Shown: positions 16,521 through 25,438 of the stretch, piece after piece
How positions within the stretch are numbered: position 1 is the first letter of the stretch
Layout of the letters: every line of letters starts with the position of its first letter
NCBI GenBank assembly: GCA_963579925.1
Contig: CAUZJA010000001.1
Span: 1-46,182 of the forward strand
Direction of reading: 5' to 3'
Length of the DNA stretch: 46,182 bases
DNA from: UBA1151 sp963579925
GTDB taxonomy: Bacteria; Chloroflexota; Dehalococcoidia; Lucifugimonadales; Lucifugimonadaceae
Program-made: the position numbers and the translations under genes
The notes under the pieces: model-generated
What the model saw: the letters and a program-made list of their open reading frames with translations, nothing else
The model's database searches: none
Told to the model about the DNA's origin: nothing

Positions 16521-16637
16521 CCGGAATCCAGGCACGCACACGGGCATGGTTCTGCGAGGTCACACGCCCAATCAACGGCCGTGACTGGTCGATGTAGTCG
16601 CTTCTGACGCGCATATGTGGGCGTGCCTGGATCCCGG
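16521..16637. repeat. Inverted-repeat element beside the IS
   Basis: CCGGAATCCAGGCACGC (16521-16537) pairs with GCGTGCCTGGATCCCGG (16621-16637) with one mismatch, across 83 bp. Downstream to 16726 more GGGATG/CCGGGATG words occur. It looks like another REP-type family. No gene is visible in 16514-16726. Confidence 0.7.
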
Positions 16638-16726
16638 ACATCTCTGCTGAGCCTTCGATTCCGGGATGGCGATGGTGAGTACGGCGACTGACCGCCGGGA
16701 TGTCCGCCAGTCTGGCGACGCCTCGC

Positions 16727-17911
16727 CTAACCCCGCACCTCTGCCAGCGCCGACTCAAACCCAGGCAGCGCCCCCTCCAGCACGCGGTCTTCCACGCAAA
16801 ACGACAACCTGAAGTAGCCGGGCGTACCGAATCCCACGCCAGGCACCGTCAGCACCAGCTTCGACTGCAACAGGCGAATGAACTCCTGATCGTCGGGCAG
16901 GGGAGAGTGGGGGAACATGTAGAACGCACCCTGCGGCTCTACGCACTCATATCCCATCTTCGTGAGCGCTGAGTAGATGAAGTCGCGCTTGCGCCGGTAC
17001 TCACTTACGTCCACCGTCACGTCCTGAAGCTTGGCGACGATGCGCTGCATGATTGCTGGCGCGTTGACGAATCCCAAAGTGCGATTCGCAAATGTGACGG
17101 CGTCAATAAACTCGACTCGCTCTTCGTAGCCCGGGTTAACTGCGATGGAGCCGATGCGCTCTCCAGCCAGTCCCAGATCTTTCGAGTGTGATGTCGCCAC
17201 CACAGAACGGACATGGTGTGGGAACACAAACGGGTACGGCTCATCGGTATACATGAGCTTGCGGTACGGCTCGTCGCTAATCAGAAATATCTCAGTCCCA
17301 AAACGCTTCTCCGCATCCTGAATCACACTCGCAAGCGAAGCCAGTGTCGATTCAGAGTAAATCGCGCCAGAGGGGTTATTCGGCGAATTGACCAGGACCG
17401 CCCGAGTGCGGTCGGTGATGGCGGCCTTGATCGAATCCATATCAGGCTGGAAGCCATCGTGCGATTTGGCTACAACTGGTACACCGCCCTGATTGTCCAC
17501 ATAGAAGGTGTACTCGGCGAAGAACGGCGCGATGAGTACAACCTCATCGCCGGGATCAAGAATCGCCCGGAATGTTACGTTGAGCGCTGCTCCAGCGCCG
17601 CATGTCATGATGACGTCGCTGCCCTCGAATAAGATTCCTGTATCAACTGACAAACCCAGTGCGACAGCGGCTCGTGTATCGGGAAACCCGCCATTCGGCA
17701 TATAGCGGTGGGTGCCCGGCGCCTCATCGTTGGCGATCCGAAGTAACTCATCGCGGAACTCAGGCGGTGGCTCAAGCAGAGGGTTGCCAAGCGAGAGATC
17801 GAACACGTTCTCCGCGCCGTGTTCAGCTGATAGCGAAGCGGCTTCTTCAAACATGCGGCGGATCCAGGAACTCTCCTGCATCTGAGCTCGCGCTTTTTCA
17901 GATATGCCCAA
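16727..17911 (-). CDS. Class I/II pyridoxal-phosphate-dependent aminotransferase
   Basis: The 394-residue fold-type I enzyme has DLSLGNPLLEPP near the N-terminus, NSPNNPSGAIYS (near residue 175), ISDEPYRKL holding the Asp that contacts the pyridine nitrogen, and the Schiff-base Lys in TSHSKDLGLAGERIG (near 240-254). It transfers amino groups between an amino acid and a 2-oxo acid; specificity is not evident, and aspartate-type relatives are closest in pattern. The start is TTG with GGAG about six bases upstream. It is divergent from the epimerase with only 37 bp between starts. Confidence 0.92.
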   Translation of the reverse strand: MGISEKARAQMQESSWIRRMFEEAASLSAEHGAENVFDLSLGNPLLEPPPEFRDELLRIANDEAPGTHRYMPNGGFPDTRAAVALGLSVDTGILFEGSDVIMTCGAGAALNVTFRAILDPGDEVVLIAPFFAEYTFYVDNQGGVPVVAKSHDGFQPDMDSIKAAITDRTRAVLVNSPNNPSGAIYSESTLASLASVIQDAEKRFGTEIFLISDEPYRKLMYTDEPYPFVFPHHVRSVVATSHSKDLGLAGERIGSIAVNPGYEERVEFIDAVTFANRTLGFVNAPAIMQRIVAKLQDVTVDVSEYRRKRDFIYSALTKMGYECVEPQGAFYMFPHSPLPDDQEFIRLLQSKLVLTVPGVGFGTPGYFRLSFCVEDRVLEGALPGFESALAEVRG

Positions 17912-17948
17912 CTAAATCTCCATCCGTGGATTTACTTCGCGGCCGGGA

Positions 17949-18992
17949 TTGAAATCCGCCGTATTATATGTGCCTTCAGGATTGGAACCACTTATTTATG
18001 ATATTGCCCCGTTGAGCGACCCAAATAGCGACGTCGGTGATCAGCGGGTACTCGTAACGGGTGCCACTGGTGCAATTGGCGGCGAAATCGCGCGAATGCT
18101 CATCGCCAGGGGTACTGCCGTACGCGCACTTTCAAGAGCGAAGAGCGACCGATCGTTCCTTGGCGACAGCGTCGAGTGGGCCGAAGGCGATGTGCGCGAT
18201 GCAGCGCAAGTCCGAGAGGCTGTCGAGGGCTGCGACGCTATCTACCACTGCGCTGGCTTTGTTGGGCCGTTGCACTATCGACTGAGTGATTTTGAAGACA
18301 TCAACGTCACCGGCACCCGCAACGTTATCGACGCGGCGATTGAATCTGGCGTCAGGCGCGTCATCCACACCAGCAGCATCGCCGCCATCGGAGGCAAGGG
18401 CGGTCAGATTGCCGATGAGACGACGTACGACGGCGATCTCATGGAGGGCTATCCGCAGTCGAAACGTAAATCTGAAGAACTCGCCCTGGCAGCCACTTCA
18501 CGCGGCATAGAAGTCGTTTCTGTGAACCCTGCGGTCGTTTACGGCCCCCGGGAGCGCTACTTTTCCCGCCTGATTCGCATGCATGTGAAGGGCCGCCTCA
18601 AGGTCACCGCGTACTCGGAGCGGATGATCCCGCTGGCGTATCTGAGCGATGTAGCGGCAACTCATATCCTGGCGATGGACTCGGGAGTTAGCGGCGAGCG
18701 ATATATCGTCTGTGGGCAATCGGTGAGCCTGAAGGAGTTTCTATCAGTGCTCAGCGAGATATCTGGCGTTTCAGAACCCCGTTGGAATGTGCCGAAGTGG
18801 ATAGTCAAAGCTGCGGTTGGGATCGGTAGGGCAACATCGCCGATCACCCGCAAACGGCCACCGCTGCGGATCAGTGATCTATCGACGCTTGGCCCAACTT
18901 ACGATGGATCAAAGGCCGCTGCACAACTTGGGCTCAAGTACACATCGCTGGAGGACGGGCTCAGCGAGACGGTCGATTCGCTGAGGCGCTGA
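17949..18992 (+). CDS. NAD-dependent epimerase/dehydratase (extended SDR)
   Basis: The 347-residue protein carries VLVTGATGAIGGEIA (residues about 34-48), NVTGTRNVIDAA, HTSSIAAIGG with the catalytic Ser, and GYPQSKRKSE giving YxxxK. NPAVVYGPRE is typical of extended SDRs acting on nucleotide sugars or of dihydroflavonol-reductase-like enzymes. The TTG start leaves an unusual 30-residue N-terminal tail before the Rossmann motif, so the true start may be elsewhere; I see no in-frame ATG. It converges on the RDD gene with a 6-bp gap. Confidence 0.85.
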   Translation: MKSAVLYVPSGLEPLIYDIAPLSDPNSDVGDQRVLVTGATGAIGGEIARMLIARGTAVRALSRAKSDRSFLGDSVEWAEGDVRDAAQVREAVEGCDAIYHCAGFVGPLHYRLSDFEDINVTGTRNVIDAAIESGVRRVIHTSSIAAIGGKGGQIADETTYDGDLMEGYPQSKRKSEELALAATSRGIEVVSVNPAVVYGPRERYFSRLIRMHVKGRLKVTAYSERMIPLAYLSDVAATHILAMDSGVSGERYIVCGQSVSLKEFLSVLSEISGVSEPRWNVPKWIVKAAVGIGRATSPITRKRPPLRISDLSTLGPTYDGSKAAAQLGLKYTSLEDGLSETVDSLRR

Positions 18993-18998
18993 GCACGG

Positions 18999-19574
18999 CT
19001 ATTTCCGTTTGCGCCTGAACAACTCAGGCCTGCCGAGGAATTTGAACGGCCCCGGCGCGGAGGCATCTTTCTTCCTGATCACATAAGTACCGGCAATCTT
19101 GTCGTGCCAACCCTGGCGATCTTTCGCGAACATGATCCAGATGATTCCGATCAGGAATGCGGCGATTGAGATCACTCGTCCCACCATCTCCCTTGGGATG
19201 GCCTGCGATACACCGGGGACTCGCCCGTCCTGATCAATCACGATGATCCCAGCCACCCATTTGCCGGGTGTTTGTCCCCAGAAGCCCGTCGGCAAGACCC
19301 AGTAGGCGAAAAATACGATGACGTTTTGTATAACCGTATCGTCATAGAACAAAACCCCTTCGGTGAAAGGGCGCACCACGACGACGAGGACGATAAGTAT
19401 GAACCAGTCGACTATTGCTGCGTAAAGTCGAATCACGGGATGAACTGGCACCCGTGGATATATCTTTTCCGGGCGTTGTCCGGGTTCGATAATAGTGGTT
19501 GGGGCGGTGTTTTGCGGTGGGGAGGACTGCTCGTCCTTGCCGCCATCTTTTCCTGATCGGTTATTTCGTGGCAT
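18999..19574 (-). CDS. RDD-family membrane protein
   Basis: The 191-residue product has a hydrophilic, Pro/Gln-rich N-terminus (about 45 residues), then the RDD domain. This has a first helix RLYAAIVDWFILIVLVVVV, a second segment NVIVFFAYWVLPTGFW, the signature GQTPGKWVAGI, and a last helix ending FAKDRQGWHDKIAGTYVI. RDD proteins are small integral membrane proteins, some linked to ion transport; the function is mostly unknown. The C-terminus is strongly basic (LFRRKRK). No neighbour suggests a partner. Confidence 0.85.
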   Translation of the reverse strand: MPRNNRSGKDGGKDEQSSPPQNTAPTTIIEPGQRPEKIYPRVPVHPVIRLYAAIVDWFILIVLVVVVRPFTEGVLFYDDTVIQNVIVFFAYWVLPTGFWGQTPGKWVAGIIVIDQDGRVPGVSQAIPREMVGRVISIAAFLIGIIWIMFAKDRQGWHDKIAGTYVIRKKDASAPGPFKFLGRPELFRRKRK

Positions 19575-19720
19575 GTGTGTAGAAAATGATACTCACTTTT
19601 TTAAGTTCGGGCACTCGTTGACCAGCGGTGATCTTGGCTCGTAGGATTCCCTGCGCGGTCAAAACCCGATATACCCCCGGTATGCCCCAGATATACAAGT
19701 GAAAGGCTCGTCGAGCAGAT

Positions 19721-20488
19721 ATGAAACTTCAGGACAAAGTGGCCCTCATCACTGGCGGTGGATCTGGCATCGGCCGGGCTTCAGCGCTCCTGTTCGCACA
19801 AGAGGGAGCCGTTATTGCTATCTCGGATATCAATGAAGAAAGCGCCACGGAGACCGCTGAAATGGTCACTTCTGCCGGCGGATCGGCGCACGTAATTCAG
19901 GGCAACGTCGCAACCACGGAAGGCTCAAGAGCCATCGTAGGAGCCTGCATGACGCACTTCGGCAGGGTGGACATCCTGATCAACTCAGCAGGCGTCACAA
20001 CCCGGCATGCCCCGGAAGATGCAACGTTTGATGAGGCGTGGGATTTCGTGATGAACATCAATCTCAGGGGCACTGTGATGATGTCCTGGTTTGCCACAGA
20101 GGAGATGAAGAAGACCGGCGGTGGAACAGTCGTGAACCTTTCTTCGATCTACGGCCTTGTCGGTCGCCCGGCAGCTATCACCAACGGATTCGATCCCTAC
20201 ACGCACTCAAAGGGTGCCATCATCCAGCTAACCCGGGAAGCGGGTGCTAAGTTCGCTCCGGATGGGATTCGCACCAACTGCCTCTGTCCGGGATTCGTCC
20301 ACACGAACCTGACTCAAGGCGTTCGTGATAATCCAGAAATGCAGGCACTGTTGGAGTCACTCACGCCAATGGGCAGGTTTGGCGAGGCTGACGAGATCGC
20401 AAAAGCGGCGCTGTTCCTGGCTTCCGACGACTCCTCATACGTGACAGGTGCGGCACTATCCATTGATGGCGGCTACGTGGCCCAATAG
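19721..20488 (+). CDS. Short-chain dehydrogenase/reductase (classical SDR)
   Basis: The 255-residue protein shows TGGGSGIGRA for cofactor binding, INSAG, the catalytic Ser in NLSSIYG and YTHSKGA (YxxxK). Asp-Ile at the end of the second strand (AISDIN) favours NAD(H). It oxidises a secondary alcohol or reduces a ketone. It is followed 32 bp later by an alpha/beta hydrolase on the same strand, and both probably act in one catabolic route. Confidence 0.93.
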   Translation: MKLQDKVALITGGGSGIGRASALLFAQEGAVIAISDINEESATETAEMVTSAGGSAHVIQGNVATTEGSRAIVGACMTHFGRVDILINSAGVTTRHAPEDATFDEAWDFVMNINLRGTVMMSWFATEEMKKTGGGTVVNLSSIYGLVGRPAAITNGFDPYTHSKGAIIQLTREAGAKFAPDGIRTNCLCPGFVHTNLTQGVRDNPEMQALLESLTPMGRFGEADEIAKAALFLASDDSSYVTGAALSIDGGYVAQ

Positions 20489-20520
20489 GGCACACCAGCA
20501 CCGAATTAGGGAAGACTCCA

Positions 20521-21312
20521 ATGCCAATTGCTGATCTGGCGAGCGCCAGCATCTACTACGAACGCAGCGGCTCCGGGCCGACGCTGATCTTCGTCCACGG
20601 TGCCGGCGGAAATCACCGCTCATGGTGGCAGCAGATCCCGCACTTTGACTCGAACTTCGACTGCGTGGCGTTCGATCATCCCGGTTTCGGACAGTCGCGC
20701 TGGTCCGATGATGCAAACAGTGACGCCATCTACGGCGATGTTCTAATCGAACTGCTCGATCACCTGGAGATCGAGCGCGCGACGATCATTGCGCAGTCGA
20801 TGGGTGGCTGGACTGCGATGGGCGTCCACGCCCGGCAGCCCGAGCGGCTTGTGTCACTGGTGCTTGCGTCTACCCCGTGCGGCGTAACCGCCCCAGGGAT
20901 TCTGGAACCCCGAGCCAGCAATGCATCGATGCTGCAGGAGCAGCGAGATCGTTTTTCCACCGACCCAGACCATGCGTTCAATCCTGCGCTTGGAGAGCGT
21001 GCGCACCGGGAGAATCCTAAACTGCACGCGGCCTACGGTGAAATTGCCAACGATAACCCGGCAGGCGCAGCCGCTGATCGGTCGCGCTGGGGCGAGTTCG
21101 ACCCCGCCATACCAGCGTCAATCGCCATCCCAACGCTACTGGTAAACGGCGATGAGGACAACATCGCTCCCTACGCGGCCATAAAGACTCTTGCCGATCT
21201 CATTCCGAATAGTCGACTCGAAATATTCAAGCAGTCGGGCCACTCGGGCTACTTCGAGCGCGCAGATGACTTCAACGAGCTTGTCAGTTCGTTTCTTGCT
21301 GAGCAAGGGTAG
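20521..21312 (+). CDS. Alpha/beta-fold hydrolase
   Basis: The 263-residue enzyme has the oxyanion-hole HGAGGNH (near residue 27), the nucleophile elbow AQSMGG (near 92), the acid Asp in NGDEDNI and the catalytic His in SGHSGYFE near the C-terminus. It probably cleaves an ester, lactone or C-C bond of a small molecule. GAAGA precedes the ATG. It is convergent with the FAD oxidoreductase, leaving only two bases between stops. Confidence 0.9.
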   Translation: MPIADLASASIYYERSGSGPTLIFVHGAGGNHRSWWQQIPHFDSNFDCVAFDHPGFGQSRWSDDANSDAIYGDVLIELLDHLEIERATIIAQSMGGWTAMGVHARQPERLVSLVLASTPCGVTAPGILEPRASNASMLQEQRDRFSTDPDHAFNPALGERAHRENPKLHAAYGEIANDNPAGAAADRSRWGEFDPAIPASIAIPTLLVNGDEDNIAPYAAIKTLADLIPNSRLEIFKQSGHSGYFERADDFNELVSSFLAEQG

Positions 21313-21314
21313 CG

Positions 21315-22412
21315 CTAGAGGAATCTCGAGGCGGCGAACTCAGGCGGAACTGAATCCCTATTTTCCATCACGCCGCCGCCAATCCACTCGGCAATGATGT
21401 GGGAGTAGAGGATGCCTTTACTGCCTGCACCGTTGGCAACGTACAGCCCATCATCAACCTCGCCCACTACGGGCAGGCCATCGGCTGACGTCGGCCGTAG
21501 ACACGCCGTGTGCTGCTCAATGACGGCTGACTCAAGGGCAGGAGCAAGCTCTAGTGCACCCGCAAGAATGGACTCACGCGCCGATGCTGATGCCGTCTCG
21601 TCGAAGCCAGCTTCTTCGTCCGTTGTGCCTATCCACACGCGGCCGTCTGGCTTGCGAGCGATATATGGCCGGCCGTTGACCACCCGATGACTGAAATCAT
21701 CGCAGGGGAACGCCAGACGAATAATTTCGCCCTTCACCGGGCGAATTGGCAAATTCGGAATACCCGCAATTTCGTTGTTTCCCGCCCACGGCCCCGAGCA
21801 GATGATCCTCACCGGCGCGCTGATCACTGAACCAGACTCCAGCATCACTTCGCCGGGCGTTGCGAGCGACACAACATTGCCACTGCGCATCACGCCGCCA
21901 TGACGCTCAAACGCCGTTGCCAGCGCCAGAGTGATCTTGTAGCTATCGACTTCATAGTGACTGAGATGACGCACTCCACCAATGATATTTGGCGTTAGGT
22001 TAGGCTCCAATTCAAGTATGGATTCACCTGAAAGTCTCTCAACAGGTAAGCCTTCTGACTCCCACCAATCGGCGTTCTGATGGATATCTTTCAAACCAGC
22101 TGCCTTGGTGGAGACATCGATTGATCGTGATGGTCGAAACTCGGTATCGATATCTGATTCAGACTCGATTTCCGGATCCAACTGCTTGTGAAGTTCAATC
22201 GCTTTCTTGGCCACCGCCAGAGCTGGCCCCGGGATCCCGGGGCCAAAGGTCGCGTATAGCCCTCCGTAAGCATTTCCAGAGGCATGGCTGGCAATGCCGT
22301 CGCGCTCAATCAACTCAACTGACAGACCGGATTTCGCAAGGCGATAGGCGATGGCGCAACCGATAACTCCCCCACCGACTACAGCAACGTCACAAGTCGA
22401 TGCTGCGCTCAT
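21315..22412 (-). CDS. FAD-dependent amine/glycine oxidase-like oxidoreductase (DAO family)
   Basis: The 365-residue flavoprotein begins with the dinucleotide-binding motif VAVVGGGVIGCAIAYRLAKSG (about residues 9-28), has CSGPWAG mid-protein, and ends with VANGAGSKGILYS, the second FAD contact of D-amino-acid oxidase/ThiO-type enzymes. It should oxidise an amine or amino acid. Its ATG overlaps the TGA of the upstream amidohydrolase (ATGA), so the two are translationally coupled: hydrolysis of an amide may release the amine oxidised here. Confidence 0.88.
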   Translation of the reverse strand: MSAASTCDVAVVGGGVIGCAIAYRLAKSGLSVELIERDGIASHASGNAYGGLYATFGPGIPGPALAVAKKAIELHKQLDPEIESESDIDTEFRPSRSIDVSTKAAGLKDIHQNADWWESEGLPVERLSGESILELEPNLTPNIIGGVRHLSHYEVDSYKITLALATAFERHGGVMRSGNVVSLATPGEVMLESGSVISAPVRIICSGPWAGNNEIAGIPNLPIRPVKGEIIRLAFPCDDFSHRVVNGRPYIARKPDGRVWIGTTDEEAGFDETASASARESILAGALELAPALESAVIEQHTACLRPTSADGLPVVGEVDDGLYVANGAGSKGILYSHIIAEWIGGGVMENRDSVPPEFAASRFL

Positions 22413-23671
22413 TTGACCTGCCGCTGTACCACTTCGCCCGCCTGGAACACGTCTCGCACGTTCCAGAGCGCTGGCATGCCCTGCAGCGGGTCGCCGCCAG
22501 CTACCAGGATGTCAGCCTGCCGACCGACCTCCAGTGAGCCTGAGTCACCGTCCGCACCAATTGATGCCGCACTCCAGGCGGTGCCGGACAGCAGCGCATC
22601 TCCGTTCGAAAGACCCGCCTCGGTGAGCATCTCCATCTCGTATACAAACTCACCCGGCGCGTAGTGGCCCCATGGGGAGTCAGAACCAGCAACCATCTTC
22701 ACGCCCTGACCGATCATCTCGCCAACGGCTTTGACTCTGGCGTCGAGTCCTCGGTACTGATCGTCCAGCGCCAACTGCTCGTCTTTGCTGAACGCTCCCT
22801 CTGACTTCCGGTCTTCTGTGGCCCTGATAGCGGCCCGGCGAACGTGCAGCGTGGGGTTGACCCAGGCATTCGCCTCGATGAGACGCTCGATCAGGTCCGG
22901 GCGCTCGACTGTCGTGCCGTCGGGCTCGTTGAACTCGCAGTGGATGATCATGTCTACTTCTGCATCCAGGCAGTTCTGCACGCCTTGAGCAGATGTGCAG
23001 TGCGCCGCAGTGAGCACACCGTGGTTGTGCGCCTCTTCCGTGATGGCCAGCAGCTCTGTGACCGTAAATGACGCGATGTTCGGGTCTGAAGTTCGCGTCG
23101 AGCCGCCGGTGGCCGTGATCTTGATGTAGTCGGCGCCTTCTTTGAGAAGCTGGCGAACCTCGGTCCGTGCTTCCCATGGGCCGTTCACTTCCGAACCCCA
23201 GTAGCCCATGTGCCCGCCTGTAATCGCCAGCGGGCGCCCGCAGATGACCATCTTGGGGCCAACGGCCAGTCCGCGCCGTATCCCTTCCTTCAGATTGATC
23301 GTGGTGCTTCCGGCCGAGCCGTTCTCCCGAATTGTGGTCACACCGGAATGGAGGATGGTGCGGGCGTTCTTGGCCGCCTGCAGGAGCAGGATCTGATGAT
23401 CTTCCTTCGATATCTCATCACCGGGTGTTCCATCGCCGGGCGCACAGAGATGGGTGTGACAATCGACCAGTCCCGGAAGAATCGTCGCGTCACCGTAGTC
23501 AATTTCCCTGACCGATGCGCCATCTGGAGCGCTGACATCGGCCTGACGACCCATGGCGGCGATCTCATCACCAGAGATGAGCAGGGCAGCGCCATCGATA
23601 GTCGGCCCGTTCGACGCGTCGATGAGACGGTCGGCCTTGAGAAGGGTGTAATCGTGAGTCGGCTCGGCCAT
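22409..23671 (-). CDS. Metal-dependent amidohydrolase (imidazolonepropionase/prolidase-like), paralogue
   Basis: The 420-residue protein has DCHTHLCAP (HxH), the Lys in GADYIKITATGG, His in LTAAHCTSAQG, His in MIIHCEF and the Asp in VAGSDSPWGHYAPG. It is clearly homologous to the enzyme at 8116-9375 in all these blocks. The start at 23671 (MAEPTHDY) has AGGGGA five bases upstream, better than the longer frame from 23734. It is the first gene of a two-gene unit with the FAD oxidoreductase. Confidence 0.92.
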   Translation of the reverse strand: MAEPTHDYTLLKADRLIDASNGPTIDGAALLISGDEIAAMGRQADVSAPDGASVREIDYGDATILPGLVDCHTHLCAPGDGTPGDEISKEDHQILLLQAAKNARTILHSGVTTIRENGSAGSTTINLKEGIRRGLAVGPKMVICGRPLAITGGHMGYWGSEVNGPWEARTEVRQLLKEGADYIKITATGGSTRTSDPNIASFTVTELLAITEEAHNHGVLTAAHCTSAQGVQNCLDAEVDMIIHCEFNEPDGTTVERPDLIERLIEANAWVNPTLHVRRAAIRATEDRKSEGAFSKDEQLALDDQYRGLDARVKAVGEMIGQGVKMVAGSDSPWGHYAPGEFVYEMEMLTEAGLSNGDALLSGTAWSAASIGADGDSGSLEVGRQADILVAGGDPLQGMPALWNVRDVFQAGEVVQRQVK

Positions 23672-23771
23672 ATCTGTCCCCTGATTAATCCCGCTTAGGC
23701 CGCCGAAGTTAACGCCGCGATGGAGCTGTGTCAATCATTACCCGTACAAATCGCGATTCTCACGGCACCTG

Positions 23772-23874
23772 CGGTAGCGGCGGGTCTAAGACCCGCTCCG
23801 GCGCGCGCACAGAGGCATCGCTCGATAAACGCTGTCTTCACGTCGAAGAGCGTGTCACGGACCCGCCGCTACCG
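23772..23874. repeat. Inverted repeat between amidohydrolase and sensor-kinase genes
   Basis: Perfect 15-bp arms CGGTAGCGGCGGGTC (23772-23786) and GACCCGCCGCTACCG (23860-23874) lie 73 bp apart. The left arm also forms a local palindrome AGCGGCGGGTC-taa-GACCCGCTCC. It is a REP-like compound in the gap after the kinase stop and before the amidohydrolase start. Confidence 0.8.
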
Positions 23875-23887
23875 AGAGAAAAGCGAC

Positions 23888-25438
23888 TTAGACAGGCAGG
23901 CGCACCGTAAAACGCGTGCCAGTGCCATCCGCGTGTGCTGGAGACTCGGCGGTTACCGTTCCGCCGTGCGCTTCAACCAACTGCTTCACGATGGTCAATC
24001 CCAGCCCTGCACCGCCTGTGGTCCGATTGCGTGACACGTCAACCCGGTACAGACGATCGAACACGTGGCGAACATCCTCGGCCGGGATGCCACGTCCGGT
24101 ATCGGTGACCGCCATGACGACATCACCGTTGTCTGTAGCGACTGATACGTCGATGCTCCCATGATCTGGCGTGTAGTTGATGGCATTCTCAACCAGATTG
24201 GCCAGAACTTGCCGCATGCGCGTCGTGTCCAGTTGGAGCGATGGCAGATTCGGCTCCTGGTACAGAGACAGGCCAATTCCATGCTCGGAAGCCCGCGGCT
24301 TGAACGAGTCGACCGTGAGGTCGGCCAGATCGCCGAGGTCGGTATCCAGCTTCTCCATGCTTATGGAGCCAGCCTCAACCATTGCGATGAGCCGCAAGTC
24401 TTCCACCAGCTGGTTCAAATGCAGCACCTGGCTGTGGAGGGAGTTGATCGTGTCGGTGTCCGGCTCCACTAGCCCGTCGTTTATCGCCTCAAGATAGCCC
24501 TGAAGGTTGGATAGGGGAGTGCGGAGTTCGTGCGCTACGTCTGCGGTCATCGTGCGCCGAATTGATTCGGCGTCTTCGAGTTGCGTTGCCATGTCGTTGA
24601 ACGTGTGGCTCAACAGGCCAACTTCATCACGACTGCTGACTGGAACTCGCTGTGACAGTTCGCCACGACCCAGCGCACCGGCGGCGCGAGTGAGGGAGTG
24701 CACCGGTGCGAGGGCCTGGCGGGTGGTTAGTGAGATTACGAATACACCCGCAGCGGCTGCGGCCAGACCGGCCCACATGAGTGACTTGTTGAATGACGCG
24801 GCGAGCCGGGAGAGTTGTGGTTCAAACAGCTCTTCGGGGCTCTCAAGTTCTTCGATCAAGGCAGGGGGAGGGGAGCCGTCGCCCCTGGACGGGCGACCCA
24901 GACGACTTTCGGATGTCTGGGTACTAGCTTGCACGAAGCTGAAATCATCGCCATCAATCGCGCCATTGGCCACCACATAGGGGTTGGCGTTGAAAAGGTT
25001 GCGCGGGATGGGGAATGATGACTCAAACAGGATCTGCCCCCGAACACTACCGCCGATAATGATGGGCCTGCGCGTTACGGTGGGGCCGCTGAAGAAGGTC
25101 TCTATCCGTAACTCACCAGTTCCGTAGTTGTGAGACCCGGCAATCATTCGACCATGCTGATCGATCACTGCGATTTTCCAGCCGAATAGTTCAGCGGCGT
25201 TCTTGAGCGCCGGCTCTAAGAGAGTCATCTGCGGCTCTTCGTCGATCTCTTCGTACGCCTCTGCGACCACGTTCTCAAGACGAGAGACGCGAGCGGCCGC
25301 TGTGTCCTCTTCAAATCGGTTCAACTCTTGCTGTGTTGCGTACGACGCGTAAGCGCCAACTCCCGCGAGGGATAGCGCCAGCACGGAGATGAAGCCGATT
25401 ACAAGGCGGAACTGAAGGCTGTGCAGGAACTTAGACAT
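23888..25438 (-). CDS. Membrane sensor histidine kinase
   Basis: The 516-residue product (start at 25438) has a transmembrane helix near residues 12-33, an extracytoplasmic sensor region to about 218, a second helix near 220-238, a HAMP linker, the H-box DVAHELRTPLSNLQGY with phospho-acceptor His near 303, and a C-terminal ATPase domain with N-box NLVENAINYTPD, DTGRGIPAED and GGAGLGLTIV. It is a classical OmpR-partner kinase of the BaeS type. The start was chosen because ATG at 25438 overlaps the response-regulator stop by eight bases; the signal is unknown. Confidence 0.93.
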   Translation of the reverse strand: MSKFLHSLQFRLVIGFISVLALSLAGVGAYASYATQQELNRFEEDTAAARVSRLENVVAEAYEEIDEEPQMTLLEPALKNAAELFGWKIAVIDQHGRMIAGSHNYGTGELRIETFFSGPTVTRRPIIIGGSVRGQILFESSFPIPRNLFNANPYVVANGAIDGDDFSFVQASTQTSESRLGRPSRGDGSPPPALIEELESPEELFEPQLSRLAASFNKSLMWAGLAAAAAGVFVISLTTRQALAPVHSLTRAAGALGRGELSQRVPVSSRDEVGLLSHTFNDMATQLEDAESIRRTMTADVAHELRTPLSNLQGYLEAINDGLVEPDTDTINSLHSQVLHLNQLVEDLRLIAMVEAGSISMEKLDTDLGDLADLTVDSFKPRASEHGIGLSLYQEPNLPSLQLDTTRMRQVLANLVENAINYTPDHGSIDVSVATDNGDVVMAVTDTGRGIPAEDVRHVFDRLYRVDVSRNRTTGGAGLGLTIVKQLVEAHGGTVTAESPAHADGTGTRFTVRLPV

